Shown in pieces: positions 53,644 through 61,989 of a DNA stretch of 64,000 nucleotides. The notes under the pieces were generated by a model. That model was not told the DNA's origin. It saw only the letters and a list, made by a program, of their open reading frames with translations, and searched no databases. The position numbers and the translations under genes were made by a program. Within the stretch, counting starts at the first letter, position 1. Every line of letters begins with the position of its first letter. Source of the stretch: Roseibium sp. (GTDB lineage Bacteria; Pseudomonadota; Alphaproteobacteria; Rhizobiales; Stappiaceae); contig JAEPML010000011.1 in NCBI GenBank assembly GCA_017643925.1, positions 1 through 64,000 of the forward strand. Direction: 5' to 3'.

Positions 53644-53961
53644 CGGAACGGTTCCTGCTCTGTCTGCTTCAAGTGCTTTGCGAGTGAACTCCGGCGGCCT
53701 TGTTCAAATGGGTTTTCGGTTCTTCACCGGTTTCGCATCCCGATCATGGCTGACGAGGCGAGCGATGGCTGTGTCGATGATCACGCTATTGTGTGTCTTG
53801 GTGTCGTTGCGTCTGTCGGAGCATTCACATCGGGCCATTCAGCCCGCTTTCCCCGTTTGACCACCTCCCGTAGCGTTAACCCTTTGTAAAGAATTGGGCG
53901 CTGGGCGGTTCTTTCAAGGGGACGGTCACTGTAAAATGGACGGCAAATTCAGGGGAAAGTA
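53644..53961. other. Intergenic region upstream of the L,D-transpeptidase
   Basis: 318 bases between divergent genes. It contains a weak 50-residue open frame (53708-53860) and, on the minus strand of 53875-53890, TTTA-N7-TTAAC, one mismatch from the CtrA consensus. No convincing gene. Confidence 0.45.
53708..53860 (+). CDS. Possible short membrane peptide
   Basis: A 50-residue open frame with a basic start and a hydrophobic stretch (AMAVSMITLLCVLVSLRL). Ribosome-site support is weak and no family is recognised. Confidence 0.2.
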   Translation: MGFRFFTGFASRSWLTRRAMAVSMITLLCVLVSLRLSEHSHRAIQPAFPV

Positions 53962-54483
53962 ATGCGTCTGACACCCTTTTTGAAACTTGCGCCGTTTGTG
54001 TTTGCTGTTGTTGCCATGTGCCTTCCGGCATCGGCGGTCTCTGCCGCCGAGGTGGTGGGGTTCGCCGACAACAGATTCAGGCCCGGCACCATCGTGATCA
54101 AGAATTCCGAAAAGCGCCTCTACCTTGTCCTGCGTGGAAACCGGGCAATCCGCTACAAGGTTGCCGTTGGCAAACGAAACAAGTCCTGGACAGGGCAAGC
54201 GCAGATTACAGCCAAATACGTGAGGCCCGACTGGGCGCCGTCGCCTGAAGTTCGCAGGGATTTTCCGCATCTTCCGGCCGTCATCAAGGGGGGCGCGCCG
54301 AACAATCCGATGGGTGTTGCGGCGATGACGCTCTCTAACGGAAACTACGCCATTCACGGAACCAACCGGCCGGGTTCGATCGGCCGTGCCGTCTCCTACG
54401 GCTGTATCCGCATGGCAAATCACGACATCCAGGACCTGTTTCAGCGGGTCGGCATCCGGACACGCGTCGTGGCGTTGCCCTGA
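53962..54483 (+). CDS. L,D-transpeptidase (YkuD/ErfK family)
   Basis: A 173-residue periplasmic YkuD enzyme with signal peptide (about residues 1-29). The active-site signature is complete: HGTN at 132-135 and SYGCIRM at 145-151, with catalytic Cys148. It makes 3-3 peptidoglycan crosslinks or attaches proteins to the wall, as typical for Rhizobiales-type envelopes. Monocistronic. Confidence 0.95.
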   Translation: MRLTPFLKLAPFVFAVVAMCLPASAVSAAEVVGFADNRFRPGTIVIKNSEKRLYLVLRGNRAIRYKVAVGKRNKSWTGQAQITAKYVRPDWAPSPEVRRDFPHLPAVIKGGAPNNPMGVAAMTLSNGNYAIHGTNRPGSIGRAVSYGCIRMANHDIQDLFQRVGIRTRVVALP

Positions 54484-54742
54484 ACAGGTAAATTGGTCGC
54501 AGCCGTGATGATTGTTTAGTTTCGAATATTTGAATATATTGTTCCGAGAGCTGGATTGAGCTCGAAAGTGACCCCGCCGCGTTCCAGTGCCCCAACACGG
54601 AACCGGTGGGGTTTTTTGTTTGCCGTTACATTTTGCGACACTTTCAGCGGTTTTCCGGCACAGGTCTGCGACATCTGCAGGCTACTCTTCCGGCCATGAT
54701 TTGACGTGCCGACAGGCAACACCGGCAGAGGGCAGCTGTCTG

Positions 54743-55351
54743 ATGAAAGAGATCTTGAATTCCCGTTTGTTTATCTGGGCGCTTTTGGCGCTGCCATCCA
54801 TTCCCATGGTCATGGCGCTCGCGAACGGGGCCGTTTCCGAAGACGGTCGCCCGGCAACAGAATTTCTGTTGCATCCGACCGGCGAGTTTTCGGCCCGGTT
54901 CATGATCATTTCGATGATCATTACACCGTTCCGCCTGATGTTTCCCAAAAATGGTTTCTGGTTCTGGATGCTGCGCCGGCGGCGCTATTTCGGGGTCGCC
55001 GCCTTCGCCTATGCAGCTTTTCACACCGTGCTCTACGTCCTGGACAAAGGCACACTCAATGCAATTCTGGGTGAATTCTGGTCGTTCGGGATCTGGACGG
55101 GGTGGCTGGCCTTCTTCGTATTCCTGCCACTGGCTGTCACGTCCAATGACATCTCCGTTCGCAGACTGGGAGCGCGCTGGAAGACATTGCAAAGATCCGT
55201 CTATCTGGCTGCGGTCGCCACGCTTCTCCACTGGATGTTCGTTCACAACGAATTCGGGCCCGCACTCGTGCATTTCGTGCCGCTCGCCCTGCTTGAAGTC
55301 TACCGGATCCGCAAGACCTGGATATCCGGTTCCAAAACGGCTGCGGCCTGA
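54743..55351 (+). CDS. MsrQ/YedZ-like ferric-reductase-domain membrane protein
   Basis: A 202-residue membrane protein with about six helices and a ferric-reductase-like domain. Putative haem ligands are histidines in YAAFHTVLYVLDK and LLHWMFVHNEFG. MsrQ feeds quinol electrons to the periplasmic methionine sulfoxide reductase MsrP, but no msrP is beside it. The neighbouring PepSY gene suggests a different partner. The start at 54743 follows a GGCAG region and fits the family N-terminus. Confidence 0.82.
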   Translation: MKEILNSRLFIWALLALPSIPMVMALANGAVSEDGRPATEFLLHPTGEFSARFMIISMIITPFRLMFPKNGFWFWMLRRRRYFGVAAFAYAAFHTVLYVLDKGTLNAILGEFWSFGIWTGWLAFFVFLPLAVTSNDISVRRLGARWKTLQRSVYLAAVATLLHWMFVHNEFGPALVHFVPLALLEVYRIRKTWISGSKTAAA

Positions 55352-55385
55352 CACCTCACCATCGCACTGAACGAAAGGAAGCATC

Positions 55386-55691
55386 ATGAATTACACGATC
55401 CACACGGCCTATTCGATGATTGCAAGCCTGTTCACTTTCCCGTCTCCGGGCGCTGATGGATATCAGTGTGCCGTGAGTGAACCGTCCTCCTGGATTGCGC
55501 CAAGCGCGATCGTCGAGCAGCTCACCGGAGATGGCTGGGACGTCCTGAGGATCCGGAGGGACGGAGGTTGCTGGAAGATCATCGGGAAAACACCCAACGG
55601 AGAACGGGCAAAAGTGCATCTGGACCCCGTTTCAGGTGATGTCGAGCAGGTCATGCAATACGGAACGGTGGTCTTTCAGAAGGACCGCTAG
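55386..55691 (+). CDS. PepSY domain small protein
   Basis: A 101-residue protein whose second half matches a PepSY-type fold (AIVEQLTGDGWDVLRIRRDGGCWKI, then HLDPVSGDVEQ). The N-terminus is weakly hydrophobic, so export is possible. It lies 34 bases after the MsrQ-like gene on the same strand and probably shares its transcript; PepSY domains occur elsewhere with ferric-reductase-like proteins. Confidence 0.72.
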   Translation: MNYTIHTAYSMIASLFTFPSPGADGYQCAVSEPSSWIAPSAIVEQLTGDGWDVLRIRRDGGCWKIIGKTPNGERAKVHLDPVSGDVEQVMQYGTVVFQKDR

Positions 55692-55700
55692 AAAGCGATT

Positions 55701-56906
55701 TCACAGCCAGTTCCTGGGGGCAACATCCGGTTTCGGGGCATTGCCTCCACTTAATGCATCGACAAGATCCGAGACCGCGTCAAGCGAGTGGGCTGCTCGA
55801 AATTCATCCACGTGGGGCAACATCGCCCGGATCCCTTTTGCCTTGGCTTCAAAACCGTCAAAGCGGAGCAGGGGATTGAGCCAGACCAGGCGGCGGCATG
55901 ACCTGTGAAGGCGATCCATTTCGCGTTCGAGATCCTCGTCGGTGTCCCGTTCGAGCCCGTCCGTGATCAGGAGAACCGTGGGTTTGCCGCCCAACACCCG
56001 CCGTGACCAGTGCAGGTTGAAGTCGCGCAAGGCAGAAGCGATCCGGGTTCCGCCCGACCAGTCTTCAACACCATCTGAGCAGGCTTCGAGCGCTTCGTCC
56101 GGGTCCTTCATGCGGAGCTGGCGGGTCACATTCGTCAGACGTGTTCCAAACAGGAAAGTATGGACATCCCGCCGTTCGGCGGTCACGCCATGCAGGAAGT
56201 GAAGAAGCAGCCGGGAATACTGGCTCATAGATCCGGAGATGTCGCAAAGTGCGACCAGCGGTGGGCGCTTTTCAGCTGGTTTCCTGAACTTCAGATCGAT
56301 CATGTCGCCGCCGGCGCGCATGGAAGCCCGCAATGTGCGGCGCGGATCAATGCGTCCGCGTGAGGAAGCCTTCAATCGTCGAAGCCTGATCTTGTCCATG
56401 GGGAGGGTCATGTCGCGCAGCGCCTGCTTGGCGAGAGCAATCTCCTCGGCGGTCATCTGCGCGAAATCCCGCGTTTGCAACAATTCCTTGCCCGAGACCG
56501 TGAACTTGGCATCGACCTCGATTTCGGGAACCGTTTCTTCCGCCACCCGTTCCTTTGCTGCCTGAAAAGCCTGCGATACGCGGGTCTGTCCGGCCTTCGG
56601 TTTTTCAGGTGCCCCGCGCGGCGGGGCAACGGGCGACAGGATGGCCAGCATCTTTTCGATCAGGCCACGGCTTTGCCAATAGATCCGGAAAGCTTCGTCG
56701 AAAAGAACCCGATGCTCGCGTTTGCGCACAAAAACGGCGTGGAGCGTCCAGTAGAGATCGTCCCGGTTCTCGATGCCCGACACCTCAACGGCCGACACGG
56801 CATCAACAACGGACGCTGGCCCGACGGGAACGCCCGCCTTGCGCAGGGTGCGGGCAAAGTAGACGATGTTGTCGGTGATGCGGGAGCGTGCCTCCTTCGG
56901 TGCCAT
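55701..56906 (-). CDS. CoxE-like VWA domain protein
   Basis: A 401-residue protein of the CoxE family. A helical N-terminal region precedes a VWA domain with the metal-site motif DISGSMSQYS. The basic segment RRLKASSRGRIDPRRTLRASMRAGG lies just before it. In carbon-monoxide dehydrogenase operons CoxE works with the AAA ATPase CoxD in metal-centre assembly; here the pair stands without cox structural genes. It starts 16 bases after the MoxR gene stop. Confidence 0.9.
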   Translation of the reverse strand: MAPKEARSRITDNIVYFARTLRKAGVPVGPASVVDAVSAVEVSGIENRDDLYWTLHAVFVRKREHRVLFDEAFRIYWQSRGLIEKMLAILSPVAPPRGAPEKPKAGQTRVSQAFQAAKERVAEETVPEIEVDAKFTVSGKELLQTRDFAQMTAEEIALAKQALRDMTLPMDKIRLRRLKASSRGRIDPRRTLRASMRAGGDMIDLKFRKPAEKRPPLVALCDISGSMSQYSRLLLHFLHGVTAERRDVHTFLFGTRLTNVTRQLRMKDPDEALEACSDGVEDWSGGTRIASALRDFNLHWSRRVLGGKPTVLLITDGLERDTDEDLEREMDRLHRSCRRLVWLNPLLRFDGFEAKAKGIRAMLPHVDEFRAAHSLDAVSDLVDALSGGNAPKPDVAPRNWL

Positions 56907-56922
56907 GGGGACCGGTCTCCAC

Positions 56923-57864
56923 TCAGGCGATCGGCATGGATTGCGGTTGCGGAGACGCGTCCTTGCGGATCTCGTCGATCATGTGACGAACCTTGGAACC
57001 GCGCACCCGTTCAATGTCGTCCTGGTACTTGAGCAGAACCCCGAGCGTGTCGGAGGCCATGTCCGGATCGAGTGCAATTTCATTGAGCTCGGACAGGGCT
57101 GTTGCCCAGTCCAGTGTTTCCGCCACGCCCGGTTGCTTGAACAGGTCTTCCTCGGCGCGCAGTTTCTGGACAAAAGCAACCACTTCTGCTGCCAGCCGTT
57201 CTGCGGCACCTGGTACTTTCCGGCGTACAATTTCCAGTTCGCGCTCTGCGTCGGGGTAATCGACCCAGTGATAGAGGCAGCGGCGTTTCAGTGCGTCGTG
57301 AATTTCGCGGGTCCGATTGGTCGTGATGATCACAATGGGTGGTTCTTCCGCTTTCACGGTGCCGAGTTCGGGGATCGAAACCTGATTGTCGGCCAGCACT
57401 TCCAGCAGAAAGGCCTCAAAGGCCTCGTCCGCACGATCCAGTTCATCGATCAGGAAGATCGGTGCACCGTTCAGAGACGGTTCCAGGGCCTGCAACACCG
57501 GGCGCTTGATCAGGAACCGCTCGTCGAAAATTGTCTTGGACAGCTCGGTATGTTCGGTATCACCCGCCGCTTCCGATACCCGGATCTCGACCATCTGAGC
57601 CGGATAGTTCCATTCATAGACGGCAGATGCGATGTCCAGACCTTCGTAACACTGCAGGCGGATCAGATCGCGCCCAAGTGTCTGTGACAGCACTTTGGCA
57701 ATTTCCGTCTTGCCAACGCCGGCTTCGCCTTCCAGAAAAAGTGGACGCTTCATCTTGAGAGCGAGGTGCAAGACCGTGGCCAGAGACCTGTCGGCCACAT
57801 ATCCGGCCTGATCCATCAGCGTGAGCGTGTCATCAATGGAAGCGGGTAGGGGCGTCGGGCTCAT
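56923..57864 (-). CDS. MoxR/CoxD-like AAA+ ATPase
   Basis: A 313-residue MoxR-type AAA+ ATPase. Walker A is GEAGVGKT at 46-53, Walker B FLIDELDRAD near 137, and sensor 1 in IITTNRTREI. It is chaperone-like and partners with the downstream CoxE VWA protein, in the order typical of CoxD-CoxE. The client is not encoded nearby. Confidence 0.92.
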   Translation of the reverse strand: MSPTPLPASIDDTLTLMDQAGYVADRSLATVLHLALKMKRPLFLEGEAGVGKTEIAKVLSQTLGRDLIRLQCYEGLDIASAVYEWNYPAQMVEIRVSEAAGDTEHTELSKTIFDERFLIKRPVLQALEPSLNGAPIFLIDELDRADEAFEAFLLEVLADNQVSIPELGTVKAEEPPIVIITTNRTREIHDALKRRCLYHWVDYPDAERELEIVRRKVPGAAERLAAEVVAFVQKLRAEEDLFKQPGVAETLDWATALSELNEIALDPDMASDTLGVLLKYQDDIERVRGSKVRHMIDEIRKDASPQPQSMPIA

Positions 57865-58024
57865 GTATCCTCCGGTGGCGAGTGGGCTCCCGGTTATATA
57901 GGCAAAGTTGCCGGTAGAACATGCCTCGTTGGACGGAAAGTGTCATCCTCGTGATCTCCCTAATGTGCATTTGAGGCGAGTCGACCTATAACGTGTGCGG
58001 TCAAGGTCAGGGAGGGAGATCGCC

Positions 58025-58372
58025 GTGAAGATTCGAAGGGTTGTTGCGTTGGCTGCGCTGGTCGCAGCTTTTGGACAGGCCGCAATGGCATCGGACGGCG
58101 CCTACCCGACTGATCCCGCGAGCCTCGAGAAAGGCCAGGCTCTTGCACAGTCCCTGTGCGCTTCCTGCCATGCCGTGGGAACCGACGGAGACAGCGCGAT
58201 TGCGGATGCACCGGCGTTTCGTGCCCTTGCCGAAAAGTACCCGCTCGAGAGCCTGGAAGAATCGCTGGCGGAAGGGATCGTGACCGCTCATGAGAACATG
58301 CCCGAGATTGCCTTCGAGCCGGATGAGATCGATGCCTTTCTTGGCTATCTCACCTCAATCCAGGGCAAATGA
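58025..58372 (+). CDS. Class I cytochrome c
   Basis: A 115-residue secreted monohaem cytochrome with signal peptide (ending AAMASDG) and the haem motif CASCH near residue 40; a distal Met candidate is in ENMPEIAF. The start is GTG 58025, chosen because GGGAGGGAG lies just before it; an in-frame GTG at 57995 would place that site inside the gene. The partner is unknown. Confidence 0.87.
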   Translation: MKIRRVVALAALVAAFGQAAMASDGAYPTDPASLEKGQALAQSLCASCHAVGTDGDSAIADAPAFRALAEKYPLESLEESLAEGIVTAHENMPEIAFEPDEIDAFLGYLTSIQGK

Positions 58373-58519
58373 ATCTCTGAAAAAGATACGCCGTCAAATT
58401 GTTAGCAGTGCGGGTGCGATGCTGCTAATGTGTTGTTTGTAAACAATTTTTGTCTGAGTTTGTATTCCTCGTTTCCTGGTTTCGTGCCACACTTTTCCGG
58501 TAACACGGAAAGGAAAGGC

Positions 58520-58792
58520 ATGAAAACAGGCTCAGACTTTCAACTGCGACTGCTTGGCTACGGATTGCTGACGGCCGAGATCCTCTACAGGCTTCCTGAT
58601 CATCCCGGGTTGTTACAGAGTTTTCTCTGGCAGACGGAAGACCTCGCCCCGAAGTTTCCCGAGCTCAACCGGTTCCTTCGTTACTGGGAACAGGAAATCG
58701 AGGGACCAATCCATTCGGTCAGGGTTGCTCACCAGAAGCTGATTGAACCTGTTGATTTCAGATATGCGGACGGAGAATTCGTCGTCCACTGA
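58520..58792 (+). CDS. usg: Usg family protein
   Basis: A 90-residue protein of the Usg family, named for a gene near trp genes in some alphaproteobacteria. Family hallmarks: RLLGYGLLTAEILYRLPDHPGLLQSFLWQ and FPELNRFLRYWEQEIEGPIHSV. Cytoplasmic, function unknown. The start at 58520 has GGAAAGG upstream. No trp genes are nearby. Confidence 0.92.
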   Translation: MKTGSDFQLRLLGYGLLTAEILYRLPDHPGLLQSFLWQTEDLAPKFPELNRFLRYWEQEIEGPIHSVRVAHQKLIEPVDFRYADGEFVVH

Positions 58793-58794
58793 GT

Positions 58795-59604
58795 TCAGGA
58801 CTTCCGGCGACTTTCCAAGCCCAGTCCGGCACCGTCACGCATGATCGCCTTGGACTGAGGTGTGAAGTGCGAGCCTTCGCCCTCGTGCAGGACAAATCCG
58901 GGCATCAGTCGGAGTGGAGCCTTGCTGCCCCTAATGGCGCGGATCAGAATTCGCGTTGCAGCAGCTTCCGCGCGTGGCCTGAGTGGAATCACGTCAATAG
59001 AACCGAAGCGTCCCTGGAGTGGCTTGAGAACGTCCTGCAATCCGTCAGCCCTGAAGATGATCGTGAGACTTCCCCCAACCTTGACGATATCCGTTGCCGT
59101 CTTGATCCAGGGCTCAAGACCCCGGTAATCCAGCATGTGCGCGTCAGCGCGCGCCAGATTCGGAGACGCCCGAAATCTATCCGCCTCGTAATAGGGTGGG
59201 TTCATGATCGCATGATCGGCCATACCCGGCTTCAGACCCGCTTTGTGGCGGATACTTCCCTTGGCGGTAATATCGGCTTCCAGTGTCGTAACACGGTCTG
59301 CAAAGGCCTTGTTTTCCGGGTCTTCCAGAGCTTCGTTCGCAAGTGAGAGTGCTGTCTTGTCAATCTCGACAAGCGTGACTGCCACTTCGGGCAAGCGGCA
59401 GGCCGCGCAAAATCCGGCTGTCCCGACACCAGCTCCCAGGTCGACCACGTGCCCGGCTGTGCCGTCGGGCAAGGCTGCGGCCAGGTAGACGGCATCAAGA
59501 CCTGCCCTGTGGCGACCGCGTTTGGGCTGGCGCACATAGACCCTGCCTCCCAGAAAAGCGTCGTGGGTTGTCTCCACGCCAGTGCTTTCCCCGTCCTTCG
59601 TCAC
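58795..59604 (-). CDS. TrmN6-like tRNA/N6-adenine methyltransferase
   Basis: A class I SAM methyltransferase of about 269 residues. The SAM-binding motif is VVDLGAGVGTAGF, and the NPPYY catalytic motif identifies an N6-adenine or related methylase, as in TrmN6, which modifies A37 of tRNA-Val. The GTG at 59604, two bases after the DUF2007 stop, is chosen; a GTG at 59655 would overlap that gene by 50 bases. Substrate is inferred from family only. Confidence 0.87.
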   Translation of the reverse strand: MTKDGESTGVETTHDAFLGGRVYVRQPKRGRHRAGLDAVYLAAALPDGTAGHVVDLGAGVGTAGFCAACRLPEVAVTLVEIDKTALSLANEALEDPENKAFADRVTTLEADITAKGSIRHKAGLKPGMADHAIMNPPYYEADRFRASPNLARADAHMLDYRGLEPWIKTATDIVKVGGSLTIIFRADGLQDVLKPLQGRFGSIDVIPLRPRAEAAATRILIRAIRGSKAPLRLMPGFVLHEGEGSHFTPQSKAIMRDGAGLGLESRRKS

Positions 59605-59605
59605 G

Positions 59606-59842
59606 TCAGGCCCGTCCGGTTTCCGGCCGAAGTTCGTGTTCCAGACCAGCTTCACGGACCAGCATGCGCGCTTTTTGCAGCTGGTCTGAATCTACAAGGA
59701 TACGGCGCGGGATCATCGCAAGAGATCCCTCCAGGATGCTCATATTTCCGTCTGCGACAAAATGCTTGATACCGGCCTCCTCAAGAATCGATTCCAGAAA
59801 CGAAATCAGGACGGGATCGTTTGTTCTGACGAGTTCTTCCAT
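59606..59842 (-). CDS. DUF2007 family protein
   Basis: A 78-residue protein of DUF2007 (putative signal-transducing protein): MEELVRTNDPVLISFLESIL at the start, HFVADGN and the late ILVDSDQLQKARMLVREAG. Function unknown. It precedes the methyltransferase gene on the minus strand and is divergent from the polyprenyl synthase gene. Confidence 0.9.
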   Translation of the reverse strand: MEELVRTNDPVLISFLESILEEAGIKHFVADGNMSILEGSLAMIPRRILVDSDQLQKARMLVREAGLEHELRPETGRA

Positions 59843-60015
59843 AAGTTTCCCGATGTTAGCGCGGCGAATAGCGACGTTGGTGTGGCATGGCATCATGAGC
59901 TGTGTACAGCAAAACCTGCCGAATGTGGCATTTCAACAGTTTGTCAGCGGAATGGCGGCTTGCCCCCGGCGCTTTCGCGCCATATTGTCCGCTCAAATAG
60001 TAGGGAGTGCCGTAA

Positions 60016-61032
60016 GTGGCCGTAGCCGCATCAGTTTCAGACAATCAAGCACGCCGTCCGAGCATACAATCCCTCGTGGATCTCGTGGCGCCGGGCATGG
60101 TAAACGTCAATGAGCTGATCCTGTCGAAGGCGGGATCTAATGTCGAATTGATCCCTGAGATCGCAAAACACCTCATTTCGTCAGGGGGCAAGCGGCTTCG
60201 CCCGATGCTGACGTTGGCCTGTGCGGACATGTTCTCCTATCAGGGGCAGGGGCATGTGACCCTGGCAGCCAGTGTCGAGTTCATGCATACCGCGACCCTG
60301 CTTCACGACGATGTTGTCGACGAAAGCGACATGCGCCGCGGCAAACTGGCTGCGCGCAAGCTTTGGGGAAACCAGGCAAGCGTACTGGTGGGCGACTATC
60401 TCCTGGGCCAGGCCTTCAAGATGATGGTCGATGTCGGTTCGCTGGAGGCTCTCGGTATCCTGTCGTCTGCGTCCGCAGTGATCGCTGAAGGAGAAGTCCT
60501 GCAGCTCGGGGCCGCGAAAAACATCGCGACAACCGAAGAAGACTACCTGAGGGTCATCGAGGCGAAGACCGCGGCGCTGTTTGCAGCAGCTGCAGAGGTC
60601 GGGCCGGTGATTGCCGATCAGAGTGACGACATGAAGCGCGCAGCGCGCACCTATGGAATGGAACTGGGATACGCGTTCCAGCTTGTCGATGACGCCCTGG
60701 ACTATGGCGGGTCGTCCGCCGATCTCGGCAAGGACGTTGGTGACGATTTCCGGGAAGGCAAAATCACGCTTCCGGTCGTATTGGCAATCGCGCGTGGAAC
60801 TGACGCTGACCGCATCTTCTGGAAGCGGTGTCTGGAAGGCGAGGAAATCGCCGACGGGGACCTGGAACAGGCCATTGAACTGCTGCAGAAGTACGATGCC
60901 CTGAGCGAAACGGTCGAGCGTGCAAAGTCCTACGGCAACAAGGCGTTGAAGGCGCTGGATGTTTTGCCAGCGGGTCCGCACAATGATGCGCTGGCCGATG
61001 CAGTCGCGTTCTGCATTTCCCGTGTCAGCTAG
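60016..61032 (+). CDS. ispB: Long-chain trans-polyprenyl diphosphate synthase (octa/decaprenyl type)
   Basis: A 338-residue isoprenyl diphosphate synthase for the ubiquinone side chain. First Asp-rich motif DDVVD at 98-102, second DDALD near 224, and GGKRLRP with FEMHTATLL-type chain-length region (small Ala at -5 from the first Asp), consistent with long-chain products. The start is GTG 60016. Divergent from DUF2007; a neighbour, ispE, supplies the same isoprenoid pathway. Confidence 0.95.
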   Translation: MAVAASVSDNQARRPSIQSLVDLVAPGMVNVNELILSKAGSNVELIPEIAKHLISSGGKRLRPMLTLACADMFSYQGQGHVTLAASVEFMHTATLLHDDVVDESDMRRGKLAARKLWGNQASVLVGDYLLGQAFKMMVDVGSLEALGILSSASAVIAEGEVLQLGAAKNIATTEEDYLRVIEAKTAALFAAAAEVGPVIADQSDDMKRAARTYGMELGYAFQLVDDALDYGGSSADLGKDVGDDFREGKITLPVVLAIARGTDADRIFWKRCLEGEEIADGDLEQAIELLQKYDALSETVERAKSYGNKALKALDVLPAGPHNDALADAVAFCISRVS

Positions 61033-61095
61033 ATCTTAGAAAAGAGATAGTCTTTTCAGTTGATTGAAGGGGCTTTCTAAGGTCGCGCTTTAATT

Positions 61096-61977
61096 TCAGG
61101 TCAAGGGCCCGGACGCTATCCACCAATCCGGGTGCCTTGCGCGAATGTCGCGTTCGATGTCCATCGTGTCTTTTGGTTCACACAGACCGAAGCAGGTGGC
61201 GCCGGATCCCGACATGCGCGCGAATTGGACGCGATCGTCGCCGTCCAGCGCCGAGATGACATCCACAATGTCCGGCTGCAGCTCCGCGGCTACGGGCTGC
61301 ATGTCATTGCGGCAGCTCTGAAGGTAGCCTGTCAGACCTTCCAGGTCGGCAAATCGCTCCGGCGTTTTCGGCAGGCCCGGGTTGTCGCGCTTTGTCATCG
61401 CCCGGAAAATCTCGGGCGTCGAAACAACGACCCTTGGATTGATGAGGACAATTCCGCAGCGGGGCAGGAGCGGGCCAGCGGAAAGCTCATCTCCAATGCC
61501 GCGCATGATTTGCGTTTCGGGGTAGAGGCACACGGGCACATCGGCGCCAAGCGAGAGCGCTATCCGGTGGAGCTCGTTTTCGGAAAAATAGTGGCCGGTG
61601 TAGTCTTCAAGCAAACGAAGGGTTGTTGCCGCATCGCTGGACCCGCCACCAATGCCCGAAGCGACAGGCAGTCGCTTGGATAGCGTGATGCGGATATCCG
61701 GCACCGACAAGCCCGCGGCTTCAGAAAAAGCCTCGACGGCTTTCCGGATCAGGTTGTCCGAGGACGGTCCATCAAGGTTCCGGGCAAAGGGGCCTTCGAG
61801 TACCAGCTCAAAGGCGCTCGCCGCTTCCACGGCGATCCTGTCGCCGATTTGTGGAAAGGCCACCAGGGATTCCAGAAGGTGGTATCCGTCCGATCGCTGC
61901 CCGGTGACGTGAAGGGCCAAGTTAACCTTGGCCCGGGCCAATTCTACCCGCGCCGAAGGCGCTGAAATCTGGACCAT
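61096..61977 (-). CDS. ispE: 4-diphosphocytidyl-2-C-methyl-D-erythritol kinase
   Basis: A 293-residue GHMP kinase of the MEP isoprenoid pathway, phosphorylating CDP-ME. AKVNLALHVTGQRSDGYHLLESL at the N-terminus, the ATP loop PVASGIGGGSSDAA and the late ARMSGSGATCFGL are all present. It begins just after the TPR gene (12-base gap) on the minus strand, so both may be in one transcript. Confidence 0.97.
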   Translation of the reverse strand: MVQISAPSARVELARAKVNLALHVTGQRSDGYHLLESLVAFPQIGDRIAVEAASAFELVLEGPFARNLDGPSSDNLIRKAVEAFSEAAGLSVPDIRITLSKRLPVASGIGGGSSDAATTLRLLEDYTGHYFSENELHRIALSLGADVPVCLYPETQIMRGIGDELSAGPLLPRCGIVLINPRVVVSTPEIFRAMTKRDNPGLPKTPERFADLEGLTGYLQSCRNDMQPVAAELQPDIVDVISALDGDDRVQFARMSGSGATCFGLCEPKDTMDIERDIRARHPDWWIASGPLT

Positions 61978-61989
61978 GACAGTATCCGA

